DNA of 64,000 nt from Valencia hispanica (taxonomy: Eukaryota > Chordata > Actinopteri > Cyprinodontiformes > Valenciidae), in the NCBI GenBank assembly GCA_963556495.2, contig OY747713.1, forward strand, positions 51,638,328 through 51,702,327, read 5' to 3'. Made by a program: the position numbers and the translations under genes. Positions 44,792-54,570 of this stretch are shown here, one piece after another (position 1 is the first letter of the stretch; every line of letters begins with the position of its first letter). The notes beneath the pieces were generated by a model. That model ran no database searches, was not told the origin of the DNA, and worked only from the letters and a program-made list of their open reading frames with translations.

Positions 44792-45660
44792 TTGAATGGG
44801 CTGGCGAGGATGCGATATCGGGCAAAAACGTGCAATAGCTTAGGATATGATCCATATAGTTTAAATAAATCAGACTTTTCTTATAATCTGGGGGATTTAC
44901 CGAGTGTCGAGGCGATCGGCATTTCAAACTACCTAGTGCTACAGACCTCTTATTATACTGCTAGCCAAATGAAAGCGTTCAAAAGCCTAGAAGCCAACCA
45001 TTATTTTGTCTCAGGCTGGGTCAACCATTTAGGATCCAAAGAAGCTCTAAATGGCTGTCGTCTTGTTTTTGCTCGGGTAAGTAGTGATTTGTTCTATTTT
45101 ATTTATTTAGCTAATAGTTTTAAAGTTATCGCTAATGCTAGCAACGAGTATTTTTGTGCTTGGATCCACTTGTGACTAATGTTTTTAATTTTATCTCTGT
45201 AAATCCAAATTTCAGATAGATGTTTATGTATAGCCTATGTTGATAAGCCTTATCTCCGATATAAGTCAACCATTCACAGAGATCCACAGAAACCCCCTTA
45301 AAAATGTGGTTTGTAGCCATAGAGAGTGGGGAAATTATCACGGCACATTGTGACTGTATGGCTGGGTGAGTAATATTTGATTTCTAACATGTTTGGGGTT
45401 TTCATTAGCATGGAAGTCTTACTTAGAAACAATAAAAAAATTTGTCCAGGATTCCAGACCGAAAATATGTAAGTGAGATTTTCCCGGCTAGATACTAGTA
45501 CTGTAATCAATCTTGTTTCATGATTATTTTCAGATTGTCAGAATCCTGCTCCCACGTGGGAGCGATTCTCTTTGCAACGGAGGCAGGGATGAAGATGAAG
45601 AAGAGCACCTCATGCACCACAGAAAAGTGTAAATGGCTAATGCCGTCACACATCAAAAAG
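44792..45660 (+). pseudogene. SWIM/YqaJ-family-like protein, first exons
   Basis: Exon-like block 44,792-45,076 reads a conserved-looking SNYLVLQTSYYTASQMKAFK then SLEANHYFVSGWVNHLG and ends FAR at the donor GTAAGT (45,077). A second block after an acceptor CAG (45,533) reads [19 protein letters not shown], a C-x-H SWIM-like end, then [16 protein letters not shown] and a GTATAT donor at about 45,660. I recall a fish and invertebrate multicopy family with this order (SGWV block, SWIM finger, CKW...PS block, then a YqaJ-type nuclease). The middle of the finger and the nuclease are absent here, since a Tc1 and another ORF follow. Confidence 0.6.
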
Positions 45661-45703
45661 GTATATTGATATATTGTAATATGGTTTTATTTTGTTCATA
45701 ATA

Positions 45704-47334
45704 CACTCAACAAAAATATAAACGCAACACCTTTGTTTCTGCTCCCATTTTTCATGAGATGGACTTAAAGATCTAAAATTCATTCCAGATACACAATATT
45801 ACAATTTCTCTCAAACATTGTTCACAAATCAGTCTAAATGTGTGATAGTGAGCACTTCTGCTTTGCTGAGATAATCCATCCCACCTCACAGGTGTGCCAC
45901 ATCAAGATGCTGATCTGACATCATGATTAGTGCACAGGTGTACCTTATACTACCCACAATAAAAGGCCACCCTGGAATGTGCAGTTTTGTCTCACAGCAA
46001 AATGCCACAGATGCCACAAGCATTGAGGGAGCGTGCAATTGGCATGCTGACAGCAGGAATGTCAACCAGATCTGTTGCTCGTGCATTGAATGTTCATTTC
46101 TCCACCATAAGCCGTCTCCAAAGGTGTTTCAGAGAATATGGCAGTACATCCAACCGGCCTCACAACCGCAGACCACGTGTAACCACACCAGCCCAGGATC
46201 TCCACATCCAGCAGGTTCACCTCCAAGATCGTCTGAGACCAGCCACTCAGACAGCTGCTGAAACAATTGGTTTGCATAACCAAACAATTTCTGCACAAAC
46301 TGTCAGAAACCATCTCAGGGAAGCTCAACTGCATGCTCGTCGTCCTCATCGGGGTCTTGACCTGACTCCAGCTTGTCGCCGTAACAGACTTGAGTGGGCA
46401 AATGCTCACATTCGATGGCATCTGGCACGTTGGAGAGGTGTTCTCTTCACGGATGAATCTCGGTTTACATTGTTCAGGGCAGATGGCAGACAGCGTGTGT
46501 GGCGTCGTGTGGGTGAGCGCTTTGCTGATGGCAATGCTGTGGATCGAGTGGCCCATGGTGGTGGTGGGGTTATGGTATGGGCAGGCATCTGTTATGGACG
46601 AAGAACACAGGTGCATTTTATTGATGGCATTTTGAATGCACAGAGATACCGTGATGAGATCCTGAGGCCCATTGTTGTGCCATACATCCATGAACATCAC
46701 CTCATGTTTCAGCAAGATAATGCACGGCCCCATGTTGCAAGGATCTGTACACAATTCTTGGAAGCTGAAAATGTCCCAGTTCTTGCATGGCCAGCATACT
46801 CACCGGACATGTCACCCATTGAGCATGTTTGGGATGTGCTTGACCGGCGTATACAACAGCGTGTACCAGTTCCCACTAATATCCAACGACTTCGCACAGC
46901 CATTGAAGAGGAGTGGACCAAAATTCCACAGGCCATAATTGACAATCTGATAAACTCTATGCGAAGAAGATGTGTTGCACTGCATGAGGCAAATGGGGGT
47001 CACACCAGATACTGACCGGTTCTGAGTCCCCAGACCCCCAATAAAGCAAAAAACTGCACATTCCAGGGTGGCCTTTTATTGTGGGCAGTATAAGGTACAC
47101 CTGTGCACTAATCATGATGTCAGATCAGCATCTTGATGTGGCACACCTGTGAGGTGGGATGGATTATCTCAGCAAAGCAGAAGTGCTCACTTTCACACAT
47201 TTAGACTGATTTGTGAACAATGTTTGAGAGAAATGGTAATATTGTGTATCTGGAATGAATTTTAGATCTTTAAGTCCATCTCATGAAAAATGGGAGCAGA
47301 AACAAAGGTGTTGCGTTTATATTTTTGTTGAGTG
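45704..47334 (+). mobile_element. Tc1-like transposon, structurally complete
   Basis: Inverted repeats of about 200 bp (CACTCAACAAAAATATAAAC at the left and its complement at the right) inside TA (45,702-45,703 and 47,335-47,336) bound 1631 bp with one intact transposase. The repeats are nearly identical to each other, a sign of recent insertion. It lies just downstream of the second SWIM-like exon. Confidence 0.95.
45987..47015 (+). CDS. Tc1 transposase, intact 342 aa
   Basis: Cuts the element out at its inverted repeats and joins it into a TA target, acting in the nucleus. N-terminal helix-turn-helix regions (about 12-50 and 70-115: ALRERAIGMLTAGMS, SARALN-like VARALNVHFSTISRLQ), the basic NRRPRVTT hook (60-67), and a DDE domain with D156 (LFTDESRF), D244 (FQQDNARPH) and E279 (SPIEHVWD). 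D244 to E279 spacing gives DD34E, the Tc1 signature. A GGGGVMVW glycine box is at 191-198. Length is the normal 340 or so. No stop or frameshift. Antisense ORF 46,062-46,754 is a shadow. Activity is inference; the code alone is compatible with it. Confidence 0.95.
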   Translation: MSHSKMPQMPQALRERAIGMLTAGMSTRSVARALNVHFSTISRLQRCFREYGSTSNRPHNRRPRVTTPAQDLHIQQVHLQDRLRPATQTAAETIGLHNQTISAQTVRNHLREAQLHARRPHRGLDLTPACRRNRLEWANAHIRWHLARWRGVLFTDESRFTLFRADGRQRVWRRVGERFADGNAVDRVAHGGGGVMVWAGICYGRRTQVHFIDGILNAQRYRDEILRPIVVPYIHEHHLMFQQDNARPHVARICTQFLEAENVPVLAWPAYSPDMSPIEHVWDVLDRRIQQRVPVPTNIQRLRTAIEEEWTKIPQAIIDNLINSMRRRCVALHEANGGHTRY

Positions 47335-47452
47335 TAGTAGGGTGAGTATGTCTTATTTTTCATAACTTCTGGTGATGCAAAACTGAGAGCCACAGGATGA
47401 GGTTGATTTGTTTTGTCAGCCCACTTAAAGTTGAAAGATAATATTGCTTCAT

Positions 47453-48295
47453 TCAATGTACATAATGTGAAATACTTTTTTTGATTAACAAACTGAGGCT
47501 AAGTGCAAGTTCAAAAGGAACATTTCCTTCAAAAAGATCATGTACAATGTCTGGTGGAAACCCAGTTGTAACATGAAAATATGAGAGATGCTTTGACAAA
47601 ATACACTTTGATTTCACACCATAATAACTGGGCAATTTTTTCCCCTCAAGGATTCGTAAATGATCTGCATTGATGTCTTTTGTTCTCAAAGTAAAGACTT
47701 CACTTCTGAGTTCTTTAGTCTGGAACTCTGATCTTTTTGCAGTGCAAAATCTACATACGTATGTCCCTGAGAAATTTTCAACAAATCCAGCAATACTGTG
47801 TGCACCAAGGTTGTCTGCGACCACACACTGAACTGTGCCTTTTATTGTTCTGCCCAACTTTGACAGAAATATCCCACTCTGTTCCAAAATTTCAAGATCA
47901 TTTATTACAGGTTTTAACACTTTTTCATACCCATAGCACTCCAGATCATTACTTTTGATTAAAGCAGCCAGATAGATGGTGGATAAAGCAGAATTACAGC
48001 CTGGTGGCAAATTACCCAGAATCCAGTACAAACCACAAATGTTATGCTTCCTCCTATCCAGGAGGAAGCATAATCCAGTACCAAGGGGATTACATATTTC
48101 AAATTCATCAATGTATATCAATGAAATGCTTTCCTGCTTAGACAACAATTCATTTTCATTGAAGAAGGCACCATCAAAGATAGTCTTGTATAAGTGCACG
48201 CAAGTTCTCTGAGAGTGATTATCTACAGTATTCAAATTAACAGCCTGATCCAAGATTGTCTGGCAGTCAAGAATATGCTGCAAATACTTTAACAT
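47453..48295 (-). CDS. Transposase-like multicopy family protein, 280 codons
   Basis: The frame from ATG at 48,295 reads an acidic block (ISLIYIDEFEICNPLG), LYWILGNLPPGCNSALSTIY, VVADNLGAHSIAGFVENFSG, the Cys pair YVCRFC, and near the end FPPDIVHDLFEGNVPFELAL. I recall ADNLGAH, CRFC and DxxHDLxEG in large fish and cnidarian transposase-like families, possibly CACTA/EnSpm, but the class is uncertain. DEFE, D of ADNLGAH and DIVHDLFEG would supply acidic residues for a DDE-type fold. It ends at TAG 47,453 without other exons visible. A small palindromic insertion near 48,042-48,073 alters the protein after NPLG. Confidence 0.55.
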   Translation of the reverse strand: MLKYLQHILDCQTILDQAVNLNTVDNHSQRTCVHLYKTIFDGAFFNENELLSKQESISLIYIDEFEICNPLGTGLCFLLDRRKHNICGLYWILGNLPPGCNSALSTIYLAALIKSNDLECYGYEKVLKPVINDLEILEQSGIFLSKLGRTIKGTVQCVVADNLGAHSIAGFVENFSGTYVCRFCTAKRSEFQTKELRSEVFTLRTKDINADHLRILEGKKLPSYYGVKSKCILSKHLSYFHVTTGFPPDIVHDLFEGNVPFELALSLSLLIKKSISHYVH

Positions 48296-48625
48296 TTAAA
48301 TATACTGGAATGACTTATGATTCTTTTGGTCAAGTATATCTTCCACTGGTTCCACTACATTAAACGTCATTAGACGTTAGACGCACAGCATCGCAACAAA
48401 CCTAATTGATGCCGGTTCAATCAAATGAGAATAGCAGGTTACATGTGTGCTGAGGGAACAACATGTAATTCCAGATTGATATACTCCACAAATGTAGACT
48501 GCCTCCACTAAAGCAGAAATCTGAATGAAACTCACTCAGAACTTTACATTACTTTACAACTACTGCTGAAATACACTTTTTAGAGTGTTTGTTGAAGATC
48601 TACTGTATGTATCTATGTATAGTGA
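48296..48625. other. Upstream of the 280-codon ORF, no gene seen
   Basis: A-T-rich DNA with no recognised signal. It would contain the promoter or upstream exons of the minus-strand ORF. Confidence 0.35.
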
Positions 48626-48718
48626 TATACATACCCCCCAGACCACTCAGGTCCTCTAATTCCAGTCTACTCAAAATCCCTACAATCAGAACCAATCATG
48701 GAGAAGCAGCTTCCAAAC
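48626..48718 (+). mobile_element. L2-A RT C-terminal scrap
   Basis: About 90 bp reading PPRPLRSSNSSLLKIPTIRT then NHGEAAS, the L2-A C-terminal block. It may be the far end of the L2-A broken at 44,690, with everything between inserted or rearranged. Confidence 0.7.
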
Positions 48719-48721
48719 TGG

Positions 48722-49560
48722 CAGGCCCAGACGTGTCGTGAGGGTCTGCTGGGAACGTCTGGCAGAGTCTCGCAGAACTTCGAACACGTCCCAAGGGAGG
48801 TGGGGGACATTTAGTCTAAGTGGGCCATGTTCCTTGCCTCCATTTTTGAGGCGGCTGATTGAAGCTGTGGCCGCAAGGTGGTTGGTGCCTGTCGCGCAGC
48901 AACCCTCAAACCCGATGGTGGAAACTGATGGTAAGGGATGCTGTCAGGCTGAAGAAGAAGTCCTATTGGGTCTTTTTGGCCTGTGGGACCCCTGAAGCAG
49001 CTGATAGGTACCGGCTGCCCAGGCGGAGTACGGCTCGGTTGGTCGTTGAGGCAAAAACTCAGGGGTGGGAGGAGTTTGGAGAGGCCATGGAGAACAAGTT
49101 CCATGCGGCTTCGAAGCGATTCTGGTCCACCATCTGGAGGCTCAGTGGGGAGAAGCGGCCTGCCACCAACACTGTTTACAATGGGGATGGTGTGCTGTTG
49201 ACCTCAACGCCAGCCGTTTTGGGTCGGTGGATGGAATACATCGAGACCTCCTCAATCCCACCGGCATGCCTTCCAATCTGGAAGCAGAGTCTTGGGACTT
49301 TGGGTCGGGCTCTCCAATCTCTGGTGCTGAGGTCACCAAGGTCGTCAAACAGCTCCTTGGTGGCAAGGTTCCGGGGGTGGATGAGATTCGCCCGAAGTTC
49401 CTCATGGCTCTGAATGTTGTGGGGCTGTGTCGGATAACGCAACTCTGCAATATTGCATGGACATTGGGGACAGTTCCCTTGGATTGGCAGACTGGGGTGG
49501 TGGTCCCCCTGTTTAAAAAGGGGGACCACAGAGTGTGTCCCAACTACAGGGGGTTCACAC
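48722..49560 (+). mobile_element. Rex3: Rex3 (RTE-type) LINE, RT N-terminal part
   Basis: Reads the linker and RT start over three frames: RTRWWKLMVRDAVRLKKKSY, LACGTPEAADRYRLP, EEFGEAMENKFHAASKRFW, SPISGAEVTKVVKQLLGGK, PGVDEIRPKFLMALNVVGL and DWQTGVVVPLFKKGD ending in PNYRG (RT motif order). It is frameshifted at several points and cut at about 49,560. Confidence 0.85.
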
Positions 49561-49569
49561 GTGCTGAGT

Positions 49570-49697
49570 CTGCTACTTCTAGACATGATATTAACATCTA
49601 TCAACAAAGGTAGTTTCTCACGGGATCTCAGTAAATCTCTAATCTTCTTACTCATAAAGAAAGACAAGGACCCTGTAGACTGCAGTAGTTATAGACC
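49570..49697 (+). pseudogene. L1 ORF2 fragment, fingers region
   Basis: One frame reads LTSINKGSFSRDLSKSLIFL then LIKKDKDPVDCSSYRP, the classic start of L1 RT (IPKKDKDP..xxYRPISL). About 125 bp, cut by the antisense Rex3 tail at 49,698. Confidence 0.7.
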
Positions 49698-50825
49698 TCC
49701 ATCCATCCATCCATGCATTTTCTTCCGCTTATCCAGGGCCAGGTCGCGGGGGCAGCAGCTTAAGCAAAGAGACCCAGACTTCCCTCTCCCCAGCCACTTG
49801 GGCCAGCTCCTCGGGAGGAATCCCAAGGCGTTCCCAGGCCAGCCAAGAAACATAGTCCCTCCGGCGTGTCCTGGGTCTTCCCCTGGGCCTCGTCCCGGTG
49901 GGACGTGCCCGAAACACCTCACCAGGGAGGCGTCCAGGGGTCATCCTGACCAGATGCCTAAGCCACCTCAACTGACTTGTCTCGATGTGGAGGAGCAGCG
50001 GCTCTACTCTGAGCCCCCTCCGGATGACTTATCTTCTCACCCTATCTCTAAGGGAGAGCCCAAACACTCTGTGGAGGAAACTCATTTCAGCCACTTGTAT
50101 ACGTGATCTCGTCCTTTCGGTCACCACCCAGAGTTCGTGACCATAGATGAGGGTAGGAATGTAGATCGACTGGTAAATCGAGAGCTTCGCCTTTCGGCTC
50201 AGCTCTCTCTTCACCACGAGAGACCGGTACAGCACCCGCATAACTGCAGATGCGCCACCAATCTGTCCATGGATCTCCCGCTCCATTTTTCCCTCATTTG
50301 TGAACAAGACCCCCAGACACTTAAACTCCTCCACTTGGGAAGGGCCTCATCCCCGACCCGGAGAAGGCACCCCACCCTTTTCCGGCTCAAGACCATGGGC
50401 TCGGATTTGGAGGTGCTGATTCTCATCCCAGCCGCTTCACACTCGGCTGCGAACTGCTCCAGCGAAAGCTGTACATCATGTTCCGATGAAGCCAACAGGA
50501 CCACGTCATCTGCAAAAAGCATAGACCCGATCCTGTCTCGACAATGGAGGCGCGGAACATGGTCCACTCGGACTCAATGTCCCCCGGCTCCCCCGGGATG
50601 TGTTTGAAGTTCTGCCGGAGGTGTGAGTTGATGCTCCTTCTGACAGGAGACTCTGCCACACGTTCTCAGCAGACCCTCACAACACGTTTGGGCCTTCCAG
50701 GTCTGTCCGTCGTCTTCCCCCACCATCGGAGCCGACTCACCACCAGGTAGTGGCCAGTGGACAGCTCAGCCCCTCTCTTCACCCGAGTGTCCAAAATATG
50801 CGGCCACAGATCAGATGAGACGACA
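49698..50825 (-). mobile_element. Rex3: Rex3 LINE, antisense, 3' tail to endonuclease
   Basis: The left end is CCATCCATCCATCC, the complement of the GATG repeats that form the Rex3 3' end. Going up on the minus strand: C-terminal block (RPRGRPRTRRRDYVSWLAWE, 49,971-49,729), LSLRDRVRR, YIPTLIYGHELWVVTERTRS (50,334-50,029), LFADDVVLLASSEHDVQLSL (about 50,522) and then a jump to the endonuclease/N-terminal part (50,570-50,825). Part of the RT between them is deleted. Confidence 0.85.
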
Positions 50826-50834
50826 ACCAAATCT

Positions 50835-51085
50835 AATCTAATTTCTCATAAAGAAAGACAAGTCTAAACTCTAGGCTAGCTGCAGAAAATGTCAGACGAC
50901 TTCTCCGTATAATCGATGCAGCAGTAGACAGAACAGCACCAGCTGCAGTGCTCTCCCTTGACGCTATGAAAGCATTCGATAGGCTGGAATAGTCATTTTT
51001 GTAGGCAGTTTTAGAGAAAATGGGTTTTAGAAACAACTTTATTCATATGATAAAGGTCCTGTATTCAAATCCCTCAGCTTAGTTA
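50835..51085 (+). pseudogene. L1 ORF2 fragment, palm region
   Basis: In one frame SRLAAENVRRLLRIIDAAVD then LSLDAMKAFDRLE and a TAG where Trp is expected, GFRNNFIHMIKVLYSNPSA. LDAxKAFDRxE is RT motif A of L1. The piece starts with a repeat of the IKKDK codons (CTCATAAAGAAAGACAAG, 50,846-50,863) already present at 49,649-49,666. Confidence 0.7.
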
Positions 51086-51099
51086 CTCACTGGCCAATT

Positions 51100-52190
51100 C
51101 TCTGGTACCCCATACTCGCTGCGGAGTATGGGGTACCGGGCCCCTTGATACGGGCTGTTAGGTCTCTGTACAATTGGTGTCAGAGTTTGGTTCGCATTGA
51201 CGGCAGTAAGTCAGGTTTGTTCCCGGTGATAGTTGGACTCCCCCAAAGTTGCCCATTGTCACTGATTCTATTCATAACATTTATGTACAAGATTTCTAGG
51301 CACAGCCAAGGTGTTGAAGGGATCAGTTTCGGTGGCCTCAGGATCAGTTCTCTGCTTTTTGCAGATGATGTGGTCCTGTTGGCCTCATCAGAACGTGATC
51401 TACATCTTTCGCTGGCGTGGTTCGCATCCGATTGTAAAGCGCCTGGGATGATAATCACTACCTCCAAATCCGAGACCATGGTCTTGAGCCGGAAAAGGAT
51501 AGGGTGCCTTCTCTGGGTTGGGGATGAGGTCCTTCCCCAAGTGGAGGAGTTTAAGTATCTGGGGGTCTTATTCACGAATTAGGGAAAAATGGAGCAGGAG
51601 ATCGATGGATGGATTGATAGGGCATCTGCAGTTATGCAGGCGCTGTACCGGTCTGTCGTGGTGAAAAGAGAGTTGAGCCGAAAGGCAAGCTCTCAATTAA
51701 CCGGTCCATCTACGTTCCTACCCTCATCTATGATCACGAACTCTGGGTGGTGACCACCGAAAGATTGAGATCACGGATACAAGCGGCTAAAATGAGTTTC
51801 CTCCACAGAGTGTCTGGGCTCTCCCTTAGAGATAGGGTGAGAAGCTCAGTCATCCGGAGGGGGCTCAGAGTAGAGCCGCTGCTTCTCCACATCGAGAGGA
51901 GTCCGTTGAGGTGGCTCGGGCATCTGGTCAGGATGACCCCTGGACGCCTCCTTGGTGAGGTGTTCCGGGCATGTCCCACTGGGAGGAGGCCCAGAGGAAG
52001 ACCCAGGACACGCTGGAGGGACTACATTTCTCGGCTGGCCTGGGAACACCTTGGGATTCCTCCCGAGGAGCTGGCCCAAGTGGCTAGGGAGAGGGAAGTC
52101 TGGGTCTCTTTGTTTGAGCTGCTGCCCCCGCGACCCAACCCCAGATAAGCGAAAGATGATGGATGAATGGATGGATACATGGATACCTTG
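51100..52190 (+). mobile_element. Rex3: Rex3 LINE, RT core to GATG tail
   Basis: Reads GPLIRAVRSLYNWCQS, GLPQSCPLSLILF, LLFADDVVLLASSERDLHLS (catalytic FADD, about 51,357), MVLSRKRIGCLLWVGDEV, EFKYLGVLFTN and a stop (51,580), then HELWVV-like TTERLRSRIQAAKMSFLHRV, LSLRDRVRSS, RPRGRPRTRWRDYISRLAWE and LPPRPNPR. The 3' end is GATGGATGAATGGATGGAT (about 52,160-52,185), the short GATG-rich end known for Rex3. Expected PQGC is PQSC here. A stop and a frameshift near 51,690 make it inactive. Confidence 0.88.
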
Positions 52191-52320
52191 CCTTGATGGT
52201 AGCCGTGTTCGGCAGCCTAGCTTCTGTCAGTGTGCCCCAGGACCGCTGTGGCTACAACGTAGTTTACCATCACCAGTGTGTGAATGAGGTGTGTGTGAAT
52301 GACTGAATGTAGTGTGAAGC
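52191..52320 (+). repeat. Common fish repeat fragment
   Basis: CTGTCAGTGTGCCCCAGGA and CACCAGTGTGTGAATGA-type sequence recalled from many teleost SINE/LINE tails. No structure beyond that. Confidence 0.4.
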
Positions 52321-53219
52321 TGTTTAACAGAAATTTCCACACCTGTTGAAGGAACATTTTTAATCTGAAAATTCTGCTCAGCCAAACGTGTTCTAAATCC
52401 CTTCTGAAGACATACGTCTGTCTGTTTTTGCAGTAAAAACTGGACTGATCAACATTCACAGAGAGAATATTTTTATCTGCCCATGCTAATTAAATAATAG
52501 TGAGGTAATTACAGAGAAAAGTGACTTATTAAATCATTCAAACCAGGTCTGTCAGTAATTAATGTCATTAAGGTTTTTAATAGAAAGAAAGACGCATGGA
52601 AAAATAGCGGATTTGACCCCTCCCACTGGTACCATTATGGTAGATTTCTGTTTTCAAAGTGGTGCACAATTCTGAATTGTAGAATGTTATTATAATTTTA
52701 AAAAATCATTGTCGCTCAGCAGGAGCTGTGGTTAAGTCACGCTAATTCAGAGAGAAATGAGCAGACCTCACCAAACAACCGGCTGTGTAAAAATAAGATT
52801 TGCTTGCAAACCAGTTAAATAACAACAGAAAACACAGCAACAAGCCCTGCTTCTTCCATGTCGATTCTTTTGGTATTTTTCTGCTACTTTGATCAGTGAC
52901 GCTACTCACTGCTGAAACTGTCCTGATACAGAAAGAGAGAAAAATAATGTAATGTCTAAACTTGAACAAAAACAATGGGCTTTAAGATGTATGCCTCATC
53001 TTACAAAAATGGATACGAAGGTGAGTCTTGATTTGGCTTAAACTTTGTGGCTAACATTAGCTGGAGCTATTGCTAACTGGCATTATTCTGGATAATGATA
53101 GTAAAAATGTGCTAATTAAGTATCTATGGACATCTTCAGTCATTTGGAGAATGTGCAATCTATAAATTTTTATTTGTGTTAAGGTGCATAATCCTTTAAT
53201 GTGTGTTTGCTGTTGATAG
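52321..53219. other. Unclassified, with a block shared with 19.4 kb
   Basis: 52,722-52,820 is a relative of 19,400-19,530. Otherwise A-T-rich DNA. It may be upstream sequence or intron of the following SWIM/YqaJ-like gene. Confidence 0.4.
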
Positions 53220-54570
53220 TGTCAAACAGAGACCAGGTAACAGGAGAGGTTGCTGTTCGGGCTTTTTGCTTCAGATCCATGAAGAAGCACGAAAAACCTC
53301 ATAGTGTAAAAGTAAGGCAGCACTGGTCATTTGTCAGTGAGTTCTACTGAGTGTTCGGGTTCAAATTGTAGAAATTTATGGCATGTCCCAATAAATATTG
53401 TCATGTTCCACGAGGCCTCTCTGTTCCGTTTTTTTAATTTTTGCATTTGTTTAAGAGTTCACATCGGGTCGTGTTTCTGCCTTCCAATTTTTTTATAACA
53501 TTAAAACAATACCGATTCCACTGTTTTAATGTTGATTAAGTAGTTTCTCATCTGTATATCTTGAAATGTAGTCATATTCAACTAATTTGAATATTATTAA
53601 AGTTAATTTATTCTGGTAACTTCATTCAGTGACAAAAATACATAAATTGAATTAAGAAAATCCACACACACATTTTCAAACGTTTCTTCTGTTGTTTAGG
53701 AGGATTTTCTGCTTGCATCTAATAAAAACATTTAAGATTAGAATCTTACATCAGATCAACCTGATATAGAAGCCACACTGGAACCCATATTCCTATTTGA
53801 TTATGTCTGTACCCAGCTTTCCATATTGTAATCATGAGTTCCATTTGAGTACAGTATTTTTAACCGTTTTAAGGATGGCACTCCATGTCATGCCAACAGT
53901 TTGTTAGCCAAAACAAAATTTAATGTCTGAAAATAAATTCTCAACAGGTTGTCCTCCGAGACACAGTTCCCATTATAATGGTGATGTGCAGGTGTTCCTG
54001 TGTGGCTGGCACTGCTATGTGCAACCATGCAGTTGCTCTGCTGTTCCAGACAACCCACTTCTCCCAGCTCGGTGTGCCAGTGGTTTCTCCTGTTCACAGC
54101 TGTACTGAATCAGAACAGCTTTGGCACAAACTCTGAACTGCTGTAGGTTTTGAAGCTGTGTGCATCTTTAGTTATTATACATGTTTTCTCTCCTTTAAAC
54201 TGACTTAACCTTTGATTATATGGTAAAGACTTTTATCAACACAATTTCTCTGGTTCTGGATTTCACAGGGTATAAAACCTGGTCCAATGGGAAAGATGGT
54301 GGTGGAAAAGCCTGTACACGGTTGACTGAGTAAAGGAGGATTACGGTAAATAATGCAGCTAACACATTATTTTCATGCTTGGTGCCTTACATAATAAAGT
54401 GCAGAGTTAAATGCATCTCATATTTTTTATTTCTTCAAAGGAATACCCTCTTCAGGGGAATGGCTGGTCCTCTTCCTGACCTGTCTGTTCTTGAAGTGGC
54501 AGAAATGTACAGTGACTTGGATCCGCTGGATAAGCCACTAGTGACAACGATGGGGATGAGTATTGAGAAA
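53220..54570 (+). pseudogene. SWIM/YqaJ-family-like gene, four exon-like blocks, two stops
   Basis: Four open blocks with splice-like edges read as one protein: 53,222-53,310 (DQVTGEVAVRAFCFRSMKKH then EKPHSVK, donor GTAAGG); 53,949-54,141 (MCRCSCVAGTAMCNHAVALL, a C-x-C...C-N-H SWIM finger, then VVSPVHSCTESEQLWHK, donor GTAGGT); about 54,270-54,340 (GIKPGPMGKMVVEKPVHG then KGGLR, donor GTAAAT); and about 54,441-54,570 (TLFRGMAGPLPDLSVLEVAE then SDLDPLDKPLVTTMGMS). In-frame TGA follows HKL and VHG, so it is a pseudogene or a much-edited copy. A YqaJ-type nuclease would follow but is cut off by the L2-B tail at 54,571. The family role is unknown; SWIM fingers bind nucleic acid or protein. Confidence 0.65.

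Noticed and set aside
46062..46754. 230-codon ORF on minus strand
   Set aside because: Antisense of the intact Tc1 transposase, without motifs.
49689..49971. Small basic ORFs (77-80 codons)
   Set aside because: These are the C-terminal part of the antisense Rex3, not separate genes.
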